Assembly (NCBI GenBank): GCA_003669585.1
Contig: QWOQ01000007.1
Span: 639,506-703,505, forward strand
Direction of reading: 5' to 3'
DNA: 64,000 bases
Source of the DNA: Planctomycetota bacterium
GTDB taxonomy: Bacteria; Planctomycetota; Planctomycetia; Pirellulales; UBA1268
Part shown: positions 7,976-17,440 of the stretch, one piece after another
Position numbering within the stretch: position 1 is the stretch's first letter
Layout of the letters: the number at the start of each line of letters is the position of its first letter
Position numbers and translations under genes: made by a program
The notes under the pieces: generated by a model
The model's input: only the letters and a program-made list of their open reading frames with translations
Database searches by the model: none
Told to the model about the DNA's origin: nothing

Positions 7976-9127
7976 ATGGAGATCGTCCGGATGCTGCCTC
8001 TGCTCCAGTGCCCGCGCACGGGCGGTTCACTGGTGTGTGAGGCCGATCGGCTTGTGAGTCCATCAGGAGAGACCTACCCGCTCGTCAACGGCAAGCCAAT
8101 CCTCGTTCGCACGATTCTCGACTGGCATCTCACGCCTCCGCCCGAAAACAAAATCTCGCGAAATATCGGCGAATTCAAGCCCGGAAACCGCTATGCTGGA
8201 CCCGAGGCCGTGATCCTGCACCTCGGGTCAGGTGACGTGCCGTCACACGACCCGAGGGTGATCTCGATGGACGTGTTGCCCTGTCCTAATGTCGACGTCG
8301 TCTGCGAGGCGGAGGCCCTGCCGTTTCGCGATGCGTCGATCGACTACGTGGAGTCGGGAGCGGTCTTCGAACACCTCTACGACCCATGGGCCGCGATCGC
8401 CGAAGTGAAAAGGGTGCTCAAGCCGGGAGGGATTTTCCGGATCGACACGGCCTTCATGCAGAGCTACCACGGCTTTCCCGGCCACTTCTACAACATGACG
8501 CCCCAGGCGGTGGAAACACAACTCGCCGGCGACTACGACCTCCTCGAATCCTACGTGCCGGAATCATCGAGCCCGCTGATGACCGTCACGATGGCCATCG
8601 ACCGGTATCTCGGCTACCTCACCGCCGAACTCCAAAAGAAACTGCTCGGCATGCGGCTCGGCGACGTACTCGACGAAATACGGCGCGACCTCTCGCCAGG
8701 TAGTCCCCTGCTCGATGGCTTCGATGAATACACCTCTCGCTGCCTGGCTGCGAGCTTCGCCGTCGTCGCTCGCAAGCCGCACGACGACGCGAGTCGACGG
8801 GCCACGCTACGACAGGCCGGATCGGCCGCCGCGGAAACCCGACAGACGCTCGTTCGCGAGTACTACACGCGGCGGCTCGAACTGATGCAACGCCATCACG
8901 AGATCGGTTACTACCGCCGCAAGGCCCAGGAAAAGCACGGCGGAACGCTTGAACGACCAATTCGCTCGTCAGCTGCGTTGCCCAATCTGCTCGAGCAGTG
9001 CCGCTGCGAGGATCTCCTCGATGCCGATGCGATTCGTGCCTCCCTGGAGAGGTTTCAGGTCGCGGAAGCCGATCTGCGGACGATTCGCGATGAGTGGATC
9101 GGTCTCTACCTAGCCGATACGCCCTGA
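7976..9127 (+). CDS. SAM-dependent methyltransferase with Trm112-like N-terminus
   Basis: 383 residues. The start resembles a Trm112-type zinc-ribbon domain (LLQCPRTGGSLVCEADRL, YPLVNGKPILV), though only one of the usual cysteines is left. A class I methyltransferase follows: VILHLGSGDVPSHDPRVISM binds SAM, AEALPFRDASIDYVESGAVFE and VLKPGGIFRID are the next Rossmann motifs. The C-terminal 130 residues are charged. I choose the ATG at 7976 because AAGGAA stands before it; a GTG at 7862 is also in frame. Its last codons (ADTP stop) lie in a direct repeat shared with the AlgJ-like gene end. Likely methylates a sugar of the polysaccharide. Confidence 0.8.
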   Translation: MEIVRMLPLLQCPRTGGSLVCEADRLVSPSGETYPLVNGKPILVRTILDWHLTPPPENKISRNIGEFKPGNRYAGPEAVILHLGSGDVPSHDPRVISMDVLPCPNVDVVCEAEALPFRDASIDYVESGAVFEHLYDPWAAIAEVKRVLKPGGIFRIDTAFMQSYHGFPGHFYNMTPQAVETQLAGDYDLLESYVPESSSPLMTVTMAIDRYLGYLTAELQKKLLGMRLGDVLDEIRRDLSPGSPLLDGFDEYTSRCLAASFAVVARKPHDDASRRATLRQAGSAAAETRQTLVREYYTRRLELMQRHHEIGYYRRKAQEKHGGTLERPIRSSAALPNLLEQCRCEDLLDADAIRASLERFQVAEADLRTIRDEWIGLYLADTP

Positions 9128-9217
9128 ACTTGAATCACTCGGCGGGCATTGGCACTGTCAGGAATCGCTCCACGAACTGGTAGACCACCACGAGCGGCCG
9201 ATCGAACCGCAGCTCGC
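9128..9217 (-). pseudogene. fragment of the 3' end of the AlgJ-like gene
   Basis: The minus strand reads FDRPLVVVYQFVERFLTVPM then PAE stop, the end of the AlgJ-like protein at 10443-11591 with seven residues removed. In the intact copy a 21-bp segment sits between two CCACG pentamers; here a single CCACG remains, as expected from slippage. The similarity continues past the stop into the end of the methyltransferase gene. Confidence 0.8.
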
Positions 9218-9395
9218 TGGTCGGATTCCGAAAGGGCTGCGCTGACGGTGAAAAACCTGCTTGAGGAAGTGCCGTAAACTTTGCTATCCTTTTGCGGTGT
9301 ACACAAAGGTGGATCACAGACCGTCACGGCAAAACTCTATCAACCCTTTGCCATCGCCTTTCTATTCTCACCCAGTTCTGGTCGGGAACGTTGCC

Positions 9396-10244
9396 ATGCT
9401 CACTTTCTACCTGCACATTCCGAAGACCGCTGGTCAGACGCTCCATCGCTGGCTGAATCTCGTCTACGGGCCGGAGCACACGCTCGTCTGGAACCCGCGG
9501 AAAAGGTTGGGGCTTCCCCACATTCAGCGGGAACTGGCGACGCTTCTCGAGGAACGGCCTGGGGTGCAAGCTGTCGCGGGACATTTCCCATACGGTGTGC
9601 ATGAGGTCCTCGGCGATCGGCCGCATCGCTACGTGACGTTTCTTCGTGACCCCGTTGATCGTTGGATCAGCGAACGGGTCCACCACCTCACCAAGAATGC
9701 GGACTACCACCTATTGAAAAGGTCGTTCGCCGAACTCTACGGCGATTTCGACCTGTTCGCGCTCCTGAAATCCACGATCACCAACGATGACGACATCAAC
9801 TGCCAGTCACGGCTAGTGCGGGAAGGCTGCGACCTCTCTGACGACGAGGCTCTGGCCCGCTTCTGGTTCGTCGGACGCCAGGAGTCGTTGTCCGCGGACT
9901 GCAACCGGCTGGCACAACTCTTGGGCTACGAGCCGATCCCGCTGCCCGAGTCGCAAAATGTTGCCGGCATCGGCGACATTCGCTCCGCCCTTGCGCCGGA
10001 AGAGATCCAGTGGATCGAGGGGCGTAACACCTCCGACTTCGGCCTCTGCAGCAAGGTCCCGGTCTCCGCGTGCTGCGCGACGCCAGCCCCGGCGGTGGAC
10101 CGCGGAGCCTTGGCGGCGGCAATCCTGCAGGGGGCACTGGCCCGCATGAGCGCATGCTTCTTAGCACTCAAAGCCGATCGCGAAAAGGCACAGTTGATCA
10201 TAGACCACCTCGCAGCCCGGACTCATCACTCCGTCTCTTCTTGA
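9396..10244 (+). CDS. sulfotransferase family 2-type protein
   Basis: 282 residues. FYLHIPKTAGQTLHRWL is the PAPS-binding loop of the HS2ST/chondroitin-type (family 2) sulfotransferases, which carry IPKTAG in place of SGST. VTFLRDPVDRWISERVHH is the 3'-phosphate motif with the conserved Arg. The ATG at 9396 places the loop at the expected distance; an open frame reaches back to 9261. It lies between two direct copies of the AlgJ gene end and beside an IS relic, so it was probably added to the locus later. It likely sulfates the glycan made by its neighbours. Confidence 0.8.
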   Translation: MLTFYLHIPKTAGQTLHRWLNLVYGPEHTLVWNPRKRLGLPHIQRELATLLEERPGVQAVAGHFPYGVHEVLGDRPHRYVTFLRDPVDRWISERVHHLTKNADYHLLKRSFAELYGDFDLFALLKSTITNDDDINCQSRLVREGCDLSDDEALARFWFVGRQESLSADCNRLAQLLGYEPIPLPESQNVAGIGDIRSALAPEEIQWIEGRNTSDFGLCSKVPVSACCATPAPAVDRGALAAAILQGALARMSACFLALKADREKAQLIIDHLAARTHHSVSS

Positions 10245-10338
10245 AGCCTATAGTTCCCTAAATAGTCACCGTTGGATCATCTGGAAAACGCCGTGTGAGC
10301 GGGCCAGCCATTCGATCTGTTGCACTCTGGAAAAACTC

Positions 10339-10410
10339 ATCATCCGGAACATGCCGCGTCCGTCGGCTATTCTCCGTCTCGAGATCCTTCAGCCGCTTGG
10401 CCGCGGTCTT
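10339..10410 (-). mobile_element. tiny IS3-family relic
   Basis: The minus strand encodes AAKRLKDLETENSR, matching the OrfA leucine-zipper region of the IS at 18069-19355 (QAKRLKDLEKENSR), joined directly to RTRHVPDDE, which matches OrfB of the same element (RRQRHVPDDE). About 190 bp of IS sequence between them are missing. No ends are visible. Confidence 0.65.
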
Positions 10411-10442
10411 TTTCGGACCGGCCGATACGCCCTGAACTTCAA

Positions 10443-11591
10443 TCACTCGGCGGGCATCGGCACTGTCAGGAATCGCTCCACGAACTGGTAGACCACCACG
10501 TCCGGACGGCAGGCTTCCACGAGCGGCCGATCGAACTGCAGCCCGCGGTGCTCCACAATCACCGCCTCGCCAAACGTCTCGGCGAGCTGCGGATAGACGG
10601 AAATCGTGAACGAGTCCCGGTACCACAACACCTTGGGAGTGCCCGACCTGTCCGCCCGCAGCACGTCCACGTCGACACCCGCGATCGTGGTTCGCGTATT
10701 GCTTTTGAAGTGGCCAAGTCCCTCCAACTTGAACTTCCATTCTCCTTCGTGGGAAATCTGCGCCAAGCCAAGCATCCGAGCCAGATCCAGATCGGAGCCC
10801 GGTCTGACGTACCACTTCCGCTTCATGTTGGACTCCATCAGCGGCACAAAAGGGGGAAACTTCGCCTGAATCCAGCCCATGATCGCGGGATAGGCCACCG
10901 TGAAGGCCCCTTCGATGGTCCAGTGCGTGTCTGCCTTAAGGAACACCTGCCGTGTGGCCTTGGCTGCCAGCAACCCGGGCGTGAGGTCCATGAAATCGAG
11001 CCGCGACTGCCTCTCCCGCAGCCGAAGAGACAGTTGATCGAGCCGGCTCTCTCCGTGGCTCTGGCCGATCCAGGCTGGCAGCTCCTCCCGATAGACGCGT
11101 TCCTTGTTGGGCACTGCGACTACGAGCATCGGAATGCCGCGCTCGGCGAGCCAGCGTTGCCGAGCTTCCATCACGTCGATCCAGCGATCAAGCTCCTCTG
11201 GAGTAAACCGGTCGAGCCCGCGGGCCTGTTCGATCGATCGCTCGCCAGTGTAAAACAGCCAGCCATGGCGACCGAGTACGACCGAAGACGACGTGCTGGT
11301 CTTTAAAATCCGCACGCGGATCGTATTATTTGCGAGCACGAGCGGGTTGCGAAACCCGAAGCGATCATTGAGCCAGGCCTCGAATTTTCCCGGCCAGGCC
11401 ACCCAGTTGGCCGCCGTCTGCGGCCATGCGGGCAGCACGTGAGGCTCGCGCATCTCGAATGCCTTCACGTTGCAGCCGATACCGGCGATCTGCCCAATGC
11501 CAGGCAGCATCATCAGCAGAATGAACAGGCCAACGCAGATCCGCTGCACGAGTGGATCGCGAACGAGAGGTATCTGCGGAGCGGCATTCAT
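10443..11591 (-). CDS. AlgJ/AlgX-like SGNH O-acetyltransferase partner
   Basis: 382 residues with an N-terminal membrane anchor (about 17-38, ICVGLFILLMMLPGIGQIAG) and a large exported domain. GKFEAWLNDRFGFRNPLV and LGRHGWLFYTGE are signature segments of the alginate O-acetylation proteins AlgJ/AlgX. DTHWT near residue 222 is the catalytic Asp-x-His pair; the nucleophile Ser lies in LWYRDSF near 325, where most relatives have GDSF. It would pass acetyl groups, received through the MBOAT protein encoded just upstream (13 bp gap), to the exported polysaccharide. Last gene of the operon. Confidence 0.8.
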   Translation of the reverse strand: MNAAPQIPLVRDPLVQRICVGLFILLMMLPGIGQIAGIGCNVKAFEMREPHVLPAWPQTAANWVAWPGKFEAWLNDRFGFRNPLVLANNTIRVRILKTSTSSSVVLGRHGWLFYTGERSIEQARGLDRFTPEELDRWIDVMEARQRWLAERGIPMLVVAVPNKERVYREELPAWIGQSHGESRLDQLSLRLRERQSRLDFMDLTPGLLAAKATRQVFLKADTHWTIEGAFTVAYPAIMGWIQAKFPPFVPLMESNMKRKWYVRPGSDLDLARMLGLAQISHEGEWKFKLEGLGHFKSNTRTTIAGVDVDVLRADRSGTPKVLWYRDSFTISVYPQLAETFGEAVIVEHRGLQFDRPLVEACRPDVVVYQFVERFLTVPMPAE

Positions 11592-11604
11592 GACGGCACC
11601 CTAT

Positions 11605-13041
11605 TCAAAACCGGTAGTAGATGAAGGGGTTGTACGTGCCCGCCGCCAGACTTGTCACCGCAAGCAAGAAGCTGGCCACGATCAACGCTAGGTAGACACC
11701 GTCGGCAATGCGCCGGCCAGGCACGCCTCCGCCACACGCCCCTGAGAGCCATTCGATCCCCCACCGCACGGCGTTTCCCATCAGGGGCGTGGCTGCCACC
11801 ACACCGACTAGGAGAGCTAAATCGACCTCCGGGGTCAGGAACTGTCCAAGCACCGCGGCATTCTCGTCTAGCCGCCCCCATCCGGCCATCGCCCTGAGCA
11901 TCCCCAACGCATGGTCAATCGTGTCGGCACGGAAAAAGACCCAGCCCACCATCACGACGAGCATTACGTAGACATGCCGCACCACGGCCCCGCAGGCTTC
12001 GAGAAGCCGCGACACGCCGAGCCGCTCGATCACGAGAAAACCCCCATGCCACAGCCCCCAAACCACGAACGTCCAGTTGGCCCCGTGCCACAGGCCGCAC
12101 AAGAGGAACACAATCAGCAGATTTCGGTACGTCGCCAGAGGGCCCGCACGGCTGCCACCCAGTGGGATGTAAAGATAGTCACGAAACCACAAGGAGAGCG
12201 AAATGTGCCAGCGACGCCAGAAGTCGGTAATCGATGACGCTGCGTAGGGGTCGCGAAAGTTCTCAGGGAAGTGAAAGCCTATCATCAGCCCGAGGCCCAC
12301 CGCCATCGTCGAGTAGCCGCAAAAATCGAAGAATATCTGCAACGTGTAGCAGGTGATTCCCAGCCAGGCGACCGGTGCCGCGAGAGTCGCTGGATCGAGG
12401 TCGAAGACCGCATCGGCCGGCACGGCCATCGTGTTGGCAATCAGCACTTTCTGAGCCAGGCCGATGATGAAGATCTGGATGCCGGCCGTGAACATGGCGA
12501 GAGTCGCCCGCCGATGATGCAATTCCTCACGAATGTTGTGAAACCGGATGATCGGGCCGGCCACGAGTTGCGGAAACATAGTAATGTAGACGGCGACATA
12601 CATCAGGCTCCGTTCTACGGGCACCTGCCGCCGGTAGACGTCGATCAAGTAGGAAATCGCGTGGAAAGTGAAGAACGAGATGCCCAACGGCAGATGCACG
12701 TCCGGCCGCGGCCCTGACACCAGCGACGGTACGATCTCCGCCGCGATGTCGTGAAAAAATCCAAGGTACTTGAAGTAACAAAGGGCGGTGAGGTTGGCCG
12801 TCACGCCAACCGCCAGAACCACCTGCCGGCTGCGTCCCTCCGCCGCCGCGCCGAGGAAGATGCCCAACGCCCAGTTCAGCACAATCGAGACCAACATGAT
12901 GTAGGTGTAGAGCACCTCGCCGTAGGCGTAGAAGCAGAGGCTGAAGAAAAGCAGCACAGCGTGCTTGAAGGGCAGCGTGAGATAGCACGCCAGAAAGATC
13001 GGCAAAAAATAGAAGATGAAAACGACCGAACTGAAGACCAT
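11605..13041 (-). CDS. MBOAT-family O-acyltransferase (AlgI-like)
   Basis: 478 residues with about ten hydrophobic segments. It begins MVFSSVVFIFYFLPIFLACY and contains the AlgI blocks YFKYLGFF, PLGISFFTFHAISYLIDVYR, ITMFPQLVAGPI, TDFWRRWHISLSLWFRDYLY and LCGLWHGANWTF. The His in the last block (near residue 319) is the conserved MBOAT histidine. AlgI-type proteins move acetyl groups across the inner membrane for polysaccharide O-acetylation together with an AlgJ/AlgX partner, which is the next gene. 46 bp separate it from the upstream glycosyltransferase. Confidence 0.9.
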   Translation of the reverse strand: MVFSSVVFIFYFLPIFLACYLTLPFKHAVLLFFSLCFYAYGEVLYTYIMLVSIVLNWALGIFLGAAAEGRSRQVVLAVGVTANLTALCYFKYLGFFHDIAAEIVPSLVSGPRPDVHLPLGISFFTFHAISYLIDVYRRQVPVERSLMYVAVYITMFPQLVAGPIIRFHNIREELHHRRATLAMFTAGIQIFIIGLAQKVLIANTMAVPADAVFDLDPATLAAPVAWLGITCYTLQIFFDFCGYSTMAVGLGLMIGFHFPENFRDPYAASSITDFWRRWHISLSLWFRDYLYIPLGGSRAGPLATYRNLLIVFLLCGLWHGANWTFVVWGLWHGGFLVIERLGVSRLLEACGAVVRHVYVMLVVMVGWVFFRADTIDHALGMLRAMAGWGRLDENAAVLGQFLTPEVDLALLVGVVAATPLMGNAVRWGIEWLSGACGGGVPGRRIADGVYLALIVASFLLAVTSLAAGTYNPFIYYRF

Positions 13042-13087
13042 GTTTTACTTTCACGCCAGTCGGCTTCTCAGGGACATGCAACCCGCC

Positions 13088-15625
13088 TCAGCCCACCCGC
13101 TTGCCGCGAACCACGTCGGCCAGGGGACGAATGGCGTTTTGCCACAGATACTTTTCCCGAATCGCGTCGGCCGCCTGTCGCATGGCCGCCAGTTTCGCAG
13201 CATTGTCGAGGGTCGCAGCGAGTGTGGCAGCGAGCGCCGCCGGATCCGTGGCGTCGACGCGAACGGCCGCCCCAGCGGCAATCATTTCTTCGCTCAACGG
13301 ATCCCCGCCGTTGGTCGCCAGCGGAGTTCGGGTCCACAGGTAGTCAACCACCCGCGTCCGCCAGGCAAGGAGGTTCTCCATGCCCGGCTGATTGGCGAAG
13401 CAGATGAGGTCGGCATCGAGATACCAGTCGCCCCGCTCATGGAAGGGTACCCAGTCAATCAGGTGCACGAGCGGCCGGATCGCCGGGTCCTCGATCATCT
13501 TCATCATCCGCTCGTAAGACTTCTCGAAATCTGGGTGATTCACGAACGGGTTTTTCGCCCCGACGATCACGAGGCCGACGGCATGCTTCTCCGATAACGC
13601 CTTGACCGCCTCCAGCAGACAGCCGATGTCGAACCACGGATAGACACCGCCGAACCAGAGCAACTTCCACGCTCCAGGAACGGGAATGAGTTCCGAACAT
13701 GGCCGCCGCTCAGGAACGGCCTCGGCTTCGTGGATGCCATAGGGCACGATCAGAAATGGGTCGTCGTCATACGTGATCGGATTGATCCTGCCGATCGCCG
13801 CCAGAACGCCGGTGTAGTACCGCTTTTGCGCCTCGGTCGCGCAGAGGAAATAGTCACCCCGCTTGAGGCACGCCTCCCAGATCCGGCGATCCCTTTCGAA
13901 GGCGACAAGCTCGCCAGCGCGGTTGGCCGAACGACGGGCACAGACCTCGATGTGGATCGGGACATAGGCGTCCCAGACCAGCACCTGATGCTCGAGCACC
14001 GCGTCGATGATGCGGACCGAATCATCCCCGAGACAGTAGCTGGCCACGACCACGTCGTGTTCCGCGATCATCTCCGCTAACGTCTCGTGACCCCACCTCG
14101 CGATGCGCACGCCTTCGAATTCGGCGGGCATCATTGGCAAGTCGTACCATACGGGGATGGCGAGCGTCACCACACTTTCGGGCACTGACTTCGCGAGGGC
14201 GGATGCCAGCCCCCAATTCCGCAGGCCGGTGCCCTCCACCGTGCCGACGCCTGGAATGGGTGGTGGTCCGTAGGAGATCACCAGAACATTCTGGCCGTAG
14301 GCTTGCTTCCAGACTTCACCGCTGCTGGGCGCGGTCGACCGCTGCCTTGTTTTGTCCACCGTCGGTGGCTCGACTGCGTCCTGAATGGCTCTGGTCACGT
14401 CGTCCAGACACCGAGACCACTGGTACCTCTCCCAAATCGGCGTTTCAGTGGCTCGATTTCGGCCGCGGTCGAGCCTCGTACAAACGGCGATCGCCATCGC
14501 ATCGACATCGAGGTACGGAACAAAAATGGCCTCGTCCTCCGAGAGCATCTCGGCAGCCCCAACGGCCCCGTGAAACGACACCACCGGACACCCCGCAGCG
14601 GCCGCCTCGAGCGCAACCATGCCGCACGATTCCTCGCGAGAAGGAAATACGAATACATCTGCCGCAGCAAAGTATCTCGACGGATTCTCCTTCTCGCCCA
14701 CGAAGTGGATCCGCTCGGAGAGTCCCAACTGTCGGATGTCGTGACACGCCCAGGGTTTCGACTGATCGTCCCAACGCCCCACCCAAACGAAGTGAACATC
14801 GTTCCCGGATGCCGGTTGCTTATCGATCACCTTGGAGCCCAGCTGCACGAACAAATCGACGCCCTTTCGCTGTTCGGCGCGGCCGCAGGCCAGCACGATC
14901 CTCGCTTCAGGCCGCAGGCCGAGTTCCTTACGAACGGCCTGCCGTTCCTCGGCACAATTTAAGTTGGCCGGCGGCGCGTCGATGCCGTAAGGCACGAGCG
15001 AGATCCTGCCCGGTGGAATTCCGTACGCTTCTGTGAGCGAAGTGGCGACGAGCTGCGACGGGCAGACGATGTGCCGCGACGCACTCGCCATGCGTTGGAC
15101 GGTCTTGCGGCCGCCAAAAAATTCGTCGATCACGGTGGCCGTCTCGTGAATCCACGCCACGACAGGCACGCCCTTTAGGCGACACTGCTCGGCGACTCGA
15201 GCAGTGGCAATCGTGTTGCAGACGACGACACATGGAGAAGACGAGTGCCGGAGCGCGTCGGCAAGGTCGGCAAACACGTCCACGAGGTTAGGCACGACGA
15301 TTGTGGGTGCGACGGCAGCAAAATCCTCCCGCAACGGCCCGTCCGCCAAGAGGACAACGCGGCAGCCGATGTCTGCGGTCGATTGCAGGTGTCGGGCCAG
15401 CCGTAGAAGGATCATCGGCGCGCCGCTGCGCGTGGCCTCGTGTCCGACGAGGATCACATGGGGGCGGGTGCCTCGGGGTACCCAAGAGGTGGGAATAGTC
15501 CGTTGTCCCAGGCTCTTGCGTTGGCGGGCCCGGTGCCGACGGCTCGCAAGCTGTATGGCGGTGGCGAGCCCCTTGAATCCGGGAATGCAGCCCAAGAATT
15601 CAGCAACTCTTCTGCCAATTTTCAT
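13088..15625 (-). CDS. double GT-B glycosyltransferase (two GT4-like halves)
   Basis: 845 residues. The first half (about 50-400) is GT4-like: HVILVGHEATRSGAPMILL, VPYGID, ILACGRAEQRKGVDLF, and the donor-site block FPSREESCGMVALEAAAAG with the E-x7-E motif. The second half (from about 444, NVLVISYGPPPIPGVG) is another GT-B protein with LIVPYGI, KLLWFGGVYPW and a modified donor region (ENLLAWRTRVVDYLW). Its ATG overlaps the rfbD stop (ATGA at 15622-15625). A long open frame upstream is just rfbD in another frame. It could add two sugars in succession, perhaps rhamnoses given its coupling to rfbD, but specificity is not visible. Confidence 0.85.
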   Translation of the reverse strand: MKIGRRVAEFLGCIPGFKGLATAIQLASRRHRARQRKSLGQRTIPTSWVPRGTRPHVILVGHEATRSGAPMILLRLARHLQSTADIGCRVVLLADGPLREDFAAVAPTIVVPNLVDVFADLADALRHSSSPCVVVCNTIATARVAEQCRLKGVPVVAWIHETATVIDEFFGGRKTVQRMASASRHIVCPSQLVATSLTEAYGIPPGRISLVPYGIDAPPANLNCAEERQAVRKELGLRPEARIVLACGRAEQRKGVDLFVQLGSKVIDKQPASGNDVHFVWVGRWDDQSKPWACHDIRQLGLSERIHFVGEKENPSRYFAAADVFVFPSREESCGMVALEAAAAGCPVVSFHGAVGAAEMLSEDEAIFVPYLDVDAMAIAVCTRLDRGRNRATETPIWERYQWSRCLDDVTRAIQDAVEPPTVDKTRQRSTAPSSGEVWKQAYGQNVLVISYGPPPIPGVGTVEGTGLRNWGLASALAKSVPESVVTLAIPVWYDLPMMPAEFEGVRIARWGHETLAEMIAEHDVVVASYCLGDDSVRIIDAVLEHQVLVWDAYVPIHIEVCARRSANRAGELVAFERDRRIWEACLKRGDYFLCATEAQKRYYTGVLAAIGRINPITYDDDPFLIVPYGIHEAEAVPERRPCSELIPVPGAWKLLWFGGVYPWFDIGCLLEAVKALSEKHAVGLVIVGAKNPFVNHPDFEKSYERMMKMIEDPAIRPLVHLIDWVPFHERGDWYLDADLICFANQPGMENLLAWRTRVVDYLWTRTPLATNGGDPLSEEMIAAGAAVRVDATDPAALAATLAATLDNAAKLAAMRQAADAIREKYLWQNAIRPLADVVRGKRVG

Positions 15626-16542
15626 AAAACTTCTGTCTGACTGGGTTTCAGGAATAGGTTGCTTGCAATCCTTTTCAACGTGTCCTTGGCGTAGTCTGCC
15701 ACACCTTGCCGCCAATCTGGAAGTCCATTTGTCAGCACATTTGCGAGCTTTTTCGTATTCAGAACGCTGTACGAGGGCCGTTCGACTTTGGACGGATACT
15801 CTCGGGCGGCAATCGGTTTTGCTCTGGTCGCCTTGCCGGCTTGTTGAAAGAGTTCCTCGGCCAATGCGTGCCACGAGGTGCCGCCACAGTTGGTGACGTG
15901 GAATGTGCCCGTCTGAGCCGCTGCCATTAAACCCAGAATGCCCCGGGCGACGTGCGGCACATAACTCGGCGTGCAAAATTGATCGCTGACAACGCTCACT
16001 TCCGGACGATCAAGCGCCAGCGAGAGCATCGTGTCGAGAAAGTTCCGGCCTCGCACAGGCCCATTGTCGCCGACTGAATACAGACCGCACGTGCGCACGA
16101 TCAGATGATTGTCGTAGCCGCGGGCCGCTAACTCGCCGGCGAGTTTGCTGCTGCCATACGCATTGAGCGGGCCGGTGGCATCCTCTTCGCAGTAGGGAAA
16201 ATCGCGCGTGCGATCGGCGCCAAAAACATAATCGGTGCTCACCTGCACCAACAGCGTGCCTGTGGTGCGGCAAACGCTCACCAGGGATGCAACGGCATTG
16301 GCGTTGGCTTCAAAGCAGGCTTCTGCTTGCGTTTCGGCAGCGTCCACGGCCGTCCACGCGGCACAGTTGATGAAAGCGAGTGGCTGCCAGCGCTCAAAGA
16401 CAGACCGAATCTCTGCTGGGTTTGTAATATCGAGCGACGACCTAGGCAGCGGCACCGCGGCCGCGCCGAGTTGCCGGCAGAGTTCCTTGCCGAGTTGTCC
16501 CTTGGCCCCCGTCACCCCGATGGATTCTGCCGGCCACTGCAT
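15622..16542 (-). CDS. rfbD: dTDP-4-dehydrorhamnose reductase
   Basis: 306 residues. [15 protein letters not shown] is the NAD(P)-binding loop, [14 protein letters not shown] and YGSSKLAGE carry the catalytic Thr and Tyr-x3-Lys; the [15 protein letters not shown] and [14 protein letters not shown] blocks are typical of RfbD. It reduces dTDP-4-keto-L-rhamnose to dTDP-L-rhamnose, the last step of the pathway. GAGGAG precedes the ATG. Its first 100 bases overlap the end of rfbA and its stop overlaps the next glycosyltransferase. A relic of its 3' end is found at 7605-7715. Confidence 0.92.
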   Translation of the reverse strand: MQWPAESIGVTGAKGQLGKELCRQLGAAAVPLPRSSLDITNPAEIRSVFERWQPLAFINCAAWTAVDAAETQAEACFEANANAVASLVSVCRTTGTLLVQVSTDYVFGADRTRDFPYCEEDATGPLNAYGSSKLAGELAARGYDNHLIVRTCGLYSVGDNGPVRGRNFLDTMLSLALDRPEVSVVSDQFCTPSYVPHVARGILGLMAAAQTGTFHVTNCGGTSWHALAEELFQQAGKATRAKPIAAREYPSKVERPSYSVLNTKKLANVLTNGLPDWRQGVADYAKDTLKRIASNLFLKPSQTEVL

Positions 16543-17440
16543 CGTACTGCTCCTCTTCCTGCTTCCCTTCCAGAATTGTCTCGGCTGCGATCTCGATCAG
16601 ATATTTTCCGTAGTCGCTTTTCATCCGCGACCCCGCCGCCGCCAACTCATCAGCCGTGAGATAGCCCAGAAGAAAAGCGATTTCCTCCAGGCAGGCGATC
16701 TTCAATCCCTGCCGCTCCTGAATGGTTTGCACGAATTGCGATGCGTGCAGAAGCGAATCGGGGGTGCCGGTGTCGAGCCAGGCAAAACCCCGCCCGAGCT
16801 TTTCCACGTGCAGATCGCCGCGATCGAGATAGACCCGGTTCAAGTCTGTGATTTCATATTCGCCCCTTCGGCTCGGCTGCAAATCGCGAGCGATGTCGGC
16901 CACGTCGCTGTCGTAGAAATAGAGACCCGGCACCGCAAAGTGCGACTTGGGCACAGAGGGTTTTTCCTCCAGTGAAATCGCCCTGCCGTCGGCGTCAAAC
17001 TCAACCACGCCAAACCGCTCGGGATCGCGCACCTGATAGGCAAACACCGTCGCGCCATCTATGCGACAGACGGCCCGGTGCAGCGTTTCCTGAAAGCCGT
17101 GGCCGTAAAAGATGTTGTCGCCCAAAACGAGCGCAGCAGCGTCGTAGGCCAGAAAGCGGCGACCGATCGTAAACGCCTGTGCCAAGCCCTCGGGCTTGGG
17201 TTGCTCGGCATAGGAAAGTGCAATCCCAAACGCCGAGCCGTCGCCGAGGAGTTGTTGAAAGTGAGGCAGGTCGTGCGGCGTTGAAATCAAAAGAATGTCG
17301 CGGATGCCGGCGAGCATCAACGCCGAGAGCGGATAATAGACCATCGGCTTGTCGTAAATCGGCAGCAGTTGCTTCGAAATTGCCAGCGTCATCGGATGCA
17401 GACGCGTGCCGGAGCCACCGGCCAAAACAATGCCTTTCAT
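16442..17440 (-). CDS. rfbA: glucose-1-phosphate thymidylyltransferase
   Basis: 332 residues. [19 protein letters not shown] is the nucleotide-binding signature; [33 protein letters not shown] and [20 protein letters not shown] are all characteristic. It makes dTDP-glucose, the first step to dTDP-rhamnose. The normal RfbA end is around [13 protein letters not shown]; here the frame continues about 38 residues into a basic tail that overlaps rfbD by 101 bp, unusual for the family. Its ATG overlaps the rfbC stop (ATGA at 17437-17440). Confidence 0.92.
   Translation of the reverse strand: MKGIVLAGGSGTRLHPMTLAISKQLLPIYDKPMVYYPLSALMLAGIRDILLISTPHDLPHFQQLLGDGSAFGIALSYAEQPKPEGLAQAFTIGRRFLAYDAAALVLGDNIFYGHGFQETLHRAVCRIDGATVFAYQVRDPERFGVVEFDADGRAISLEEKPSVPKSHFAVPGLYFYDSDVADIARDLQPSRRGEYEITDLNRVYLDRGDLHVEKLGRGFAWLDTGTPDSLLHASQFVQTIQERQGLKIACLEEIAFLLGYLTADELAAAGSRMKSDYGKYLIEIAAETILEGKQEEEQYDAVAGRIHRGDGGQGTTRQGTLPATRRGRGAAA

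Noticed and set aside
13088..15976. Longer open frame upstream of the double glycosyltransferase (to 15976)
   Set aside because: The extra 117 codons are rfbD read in another frame; the ATG at 15625 overlaps the rfbD stop and starts the real protein.
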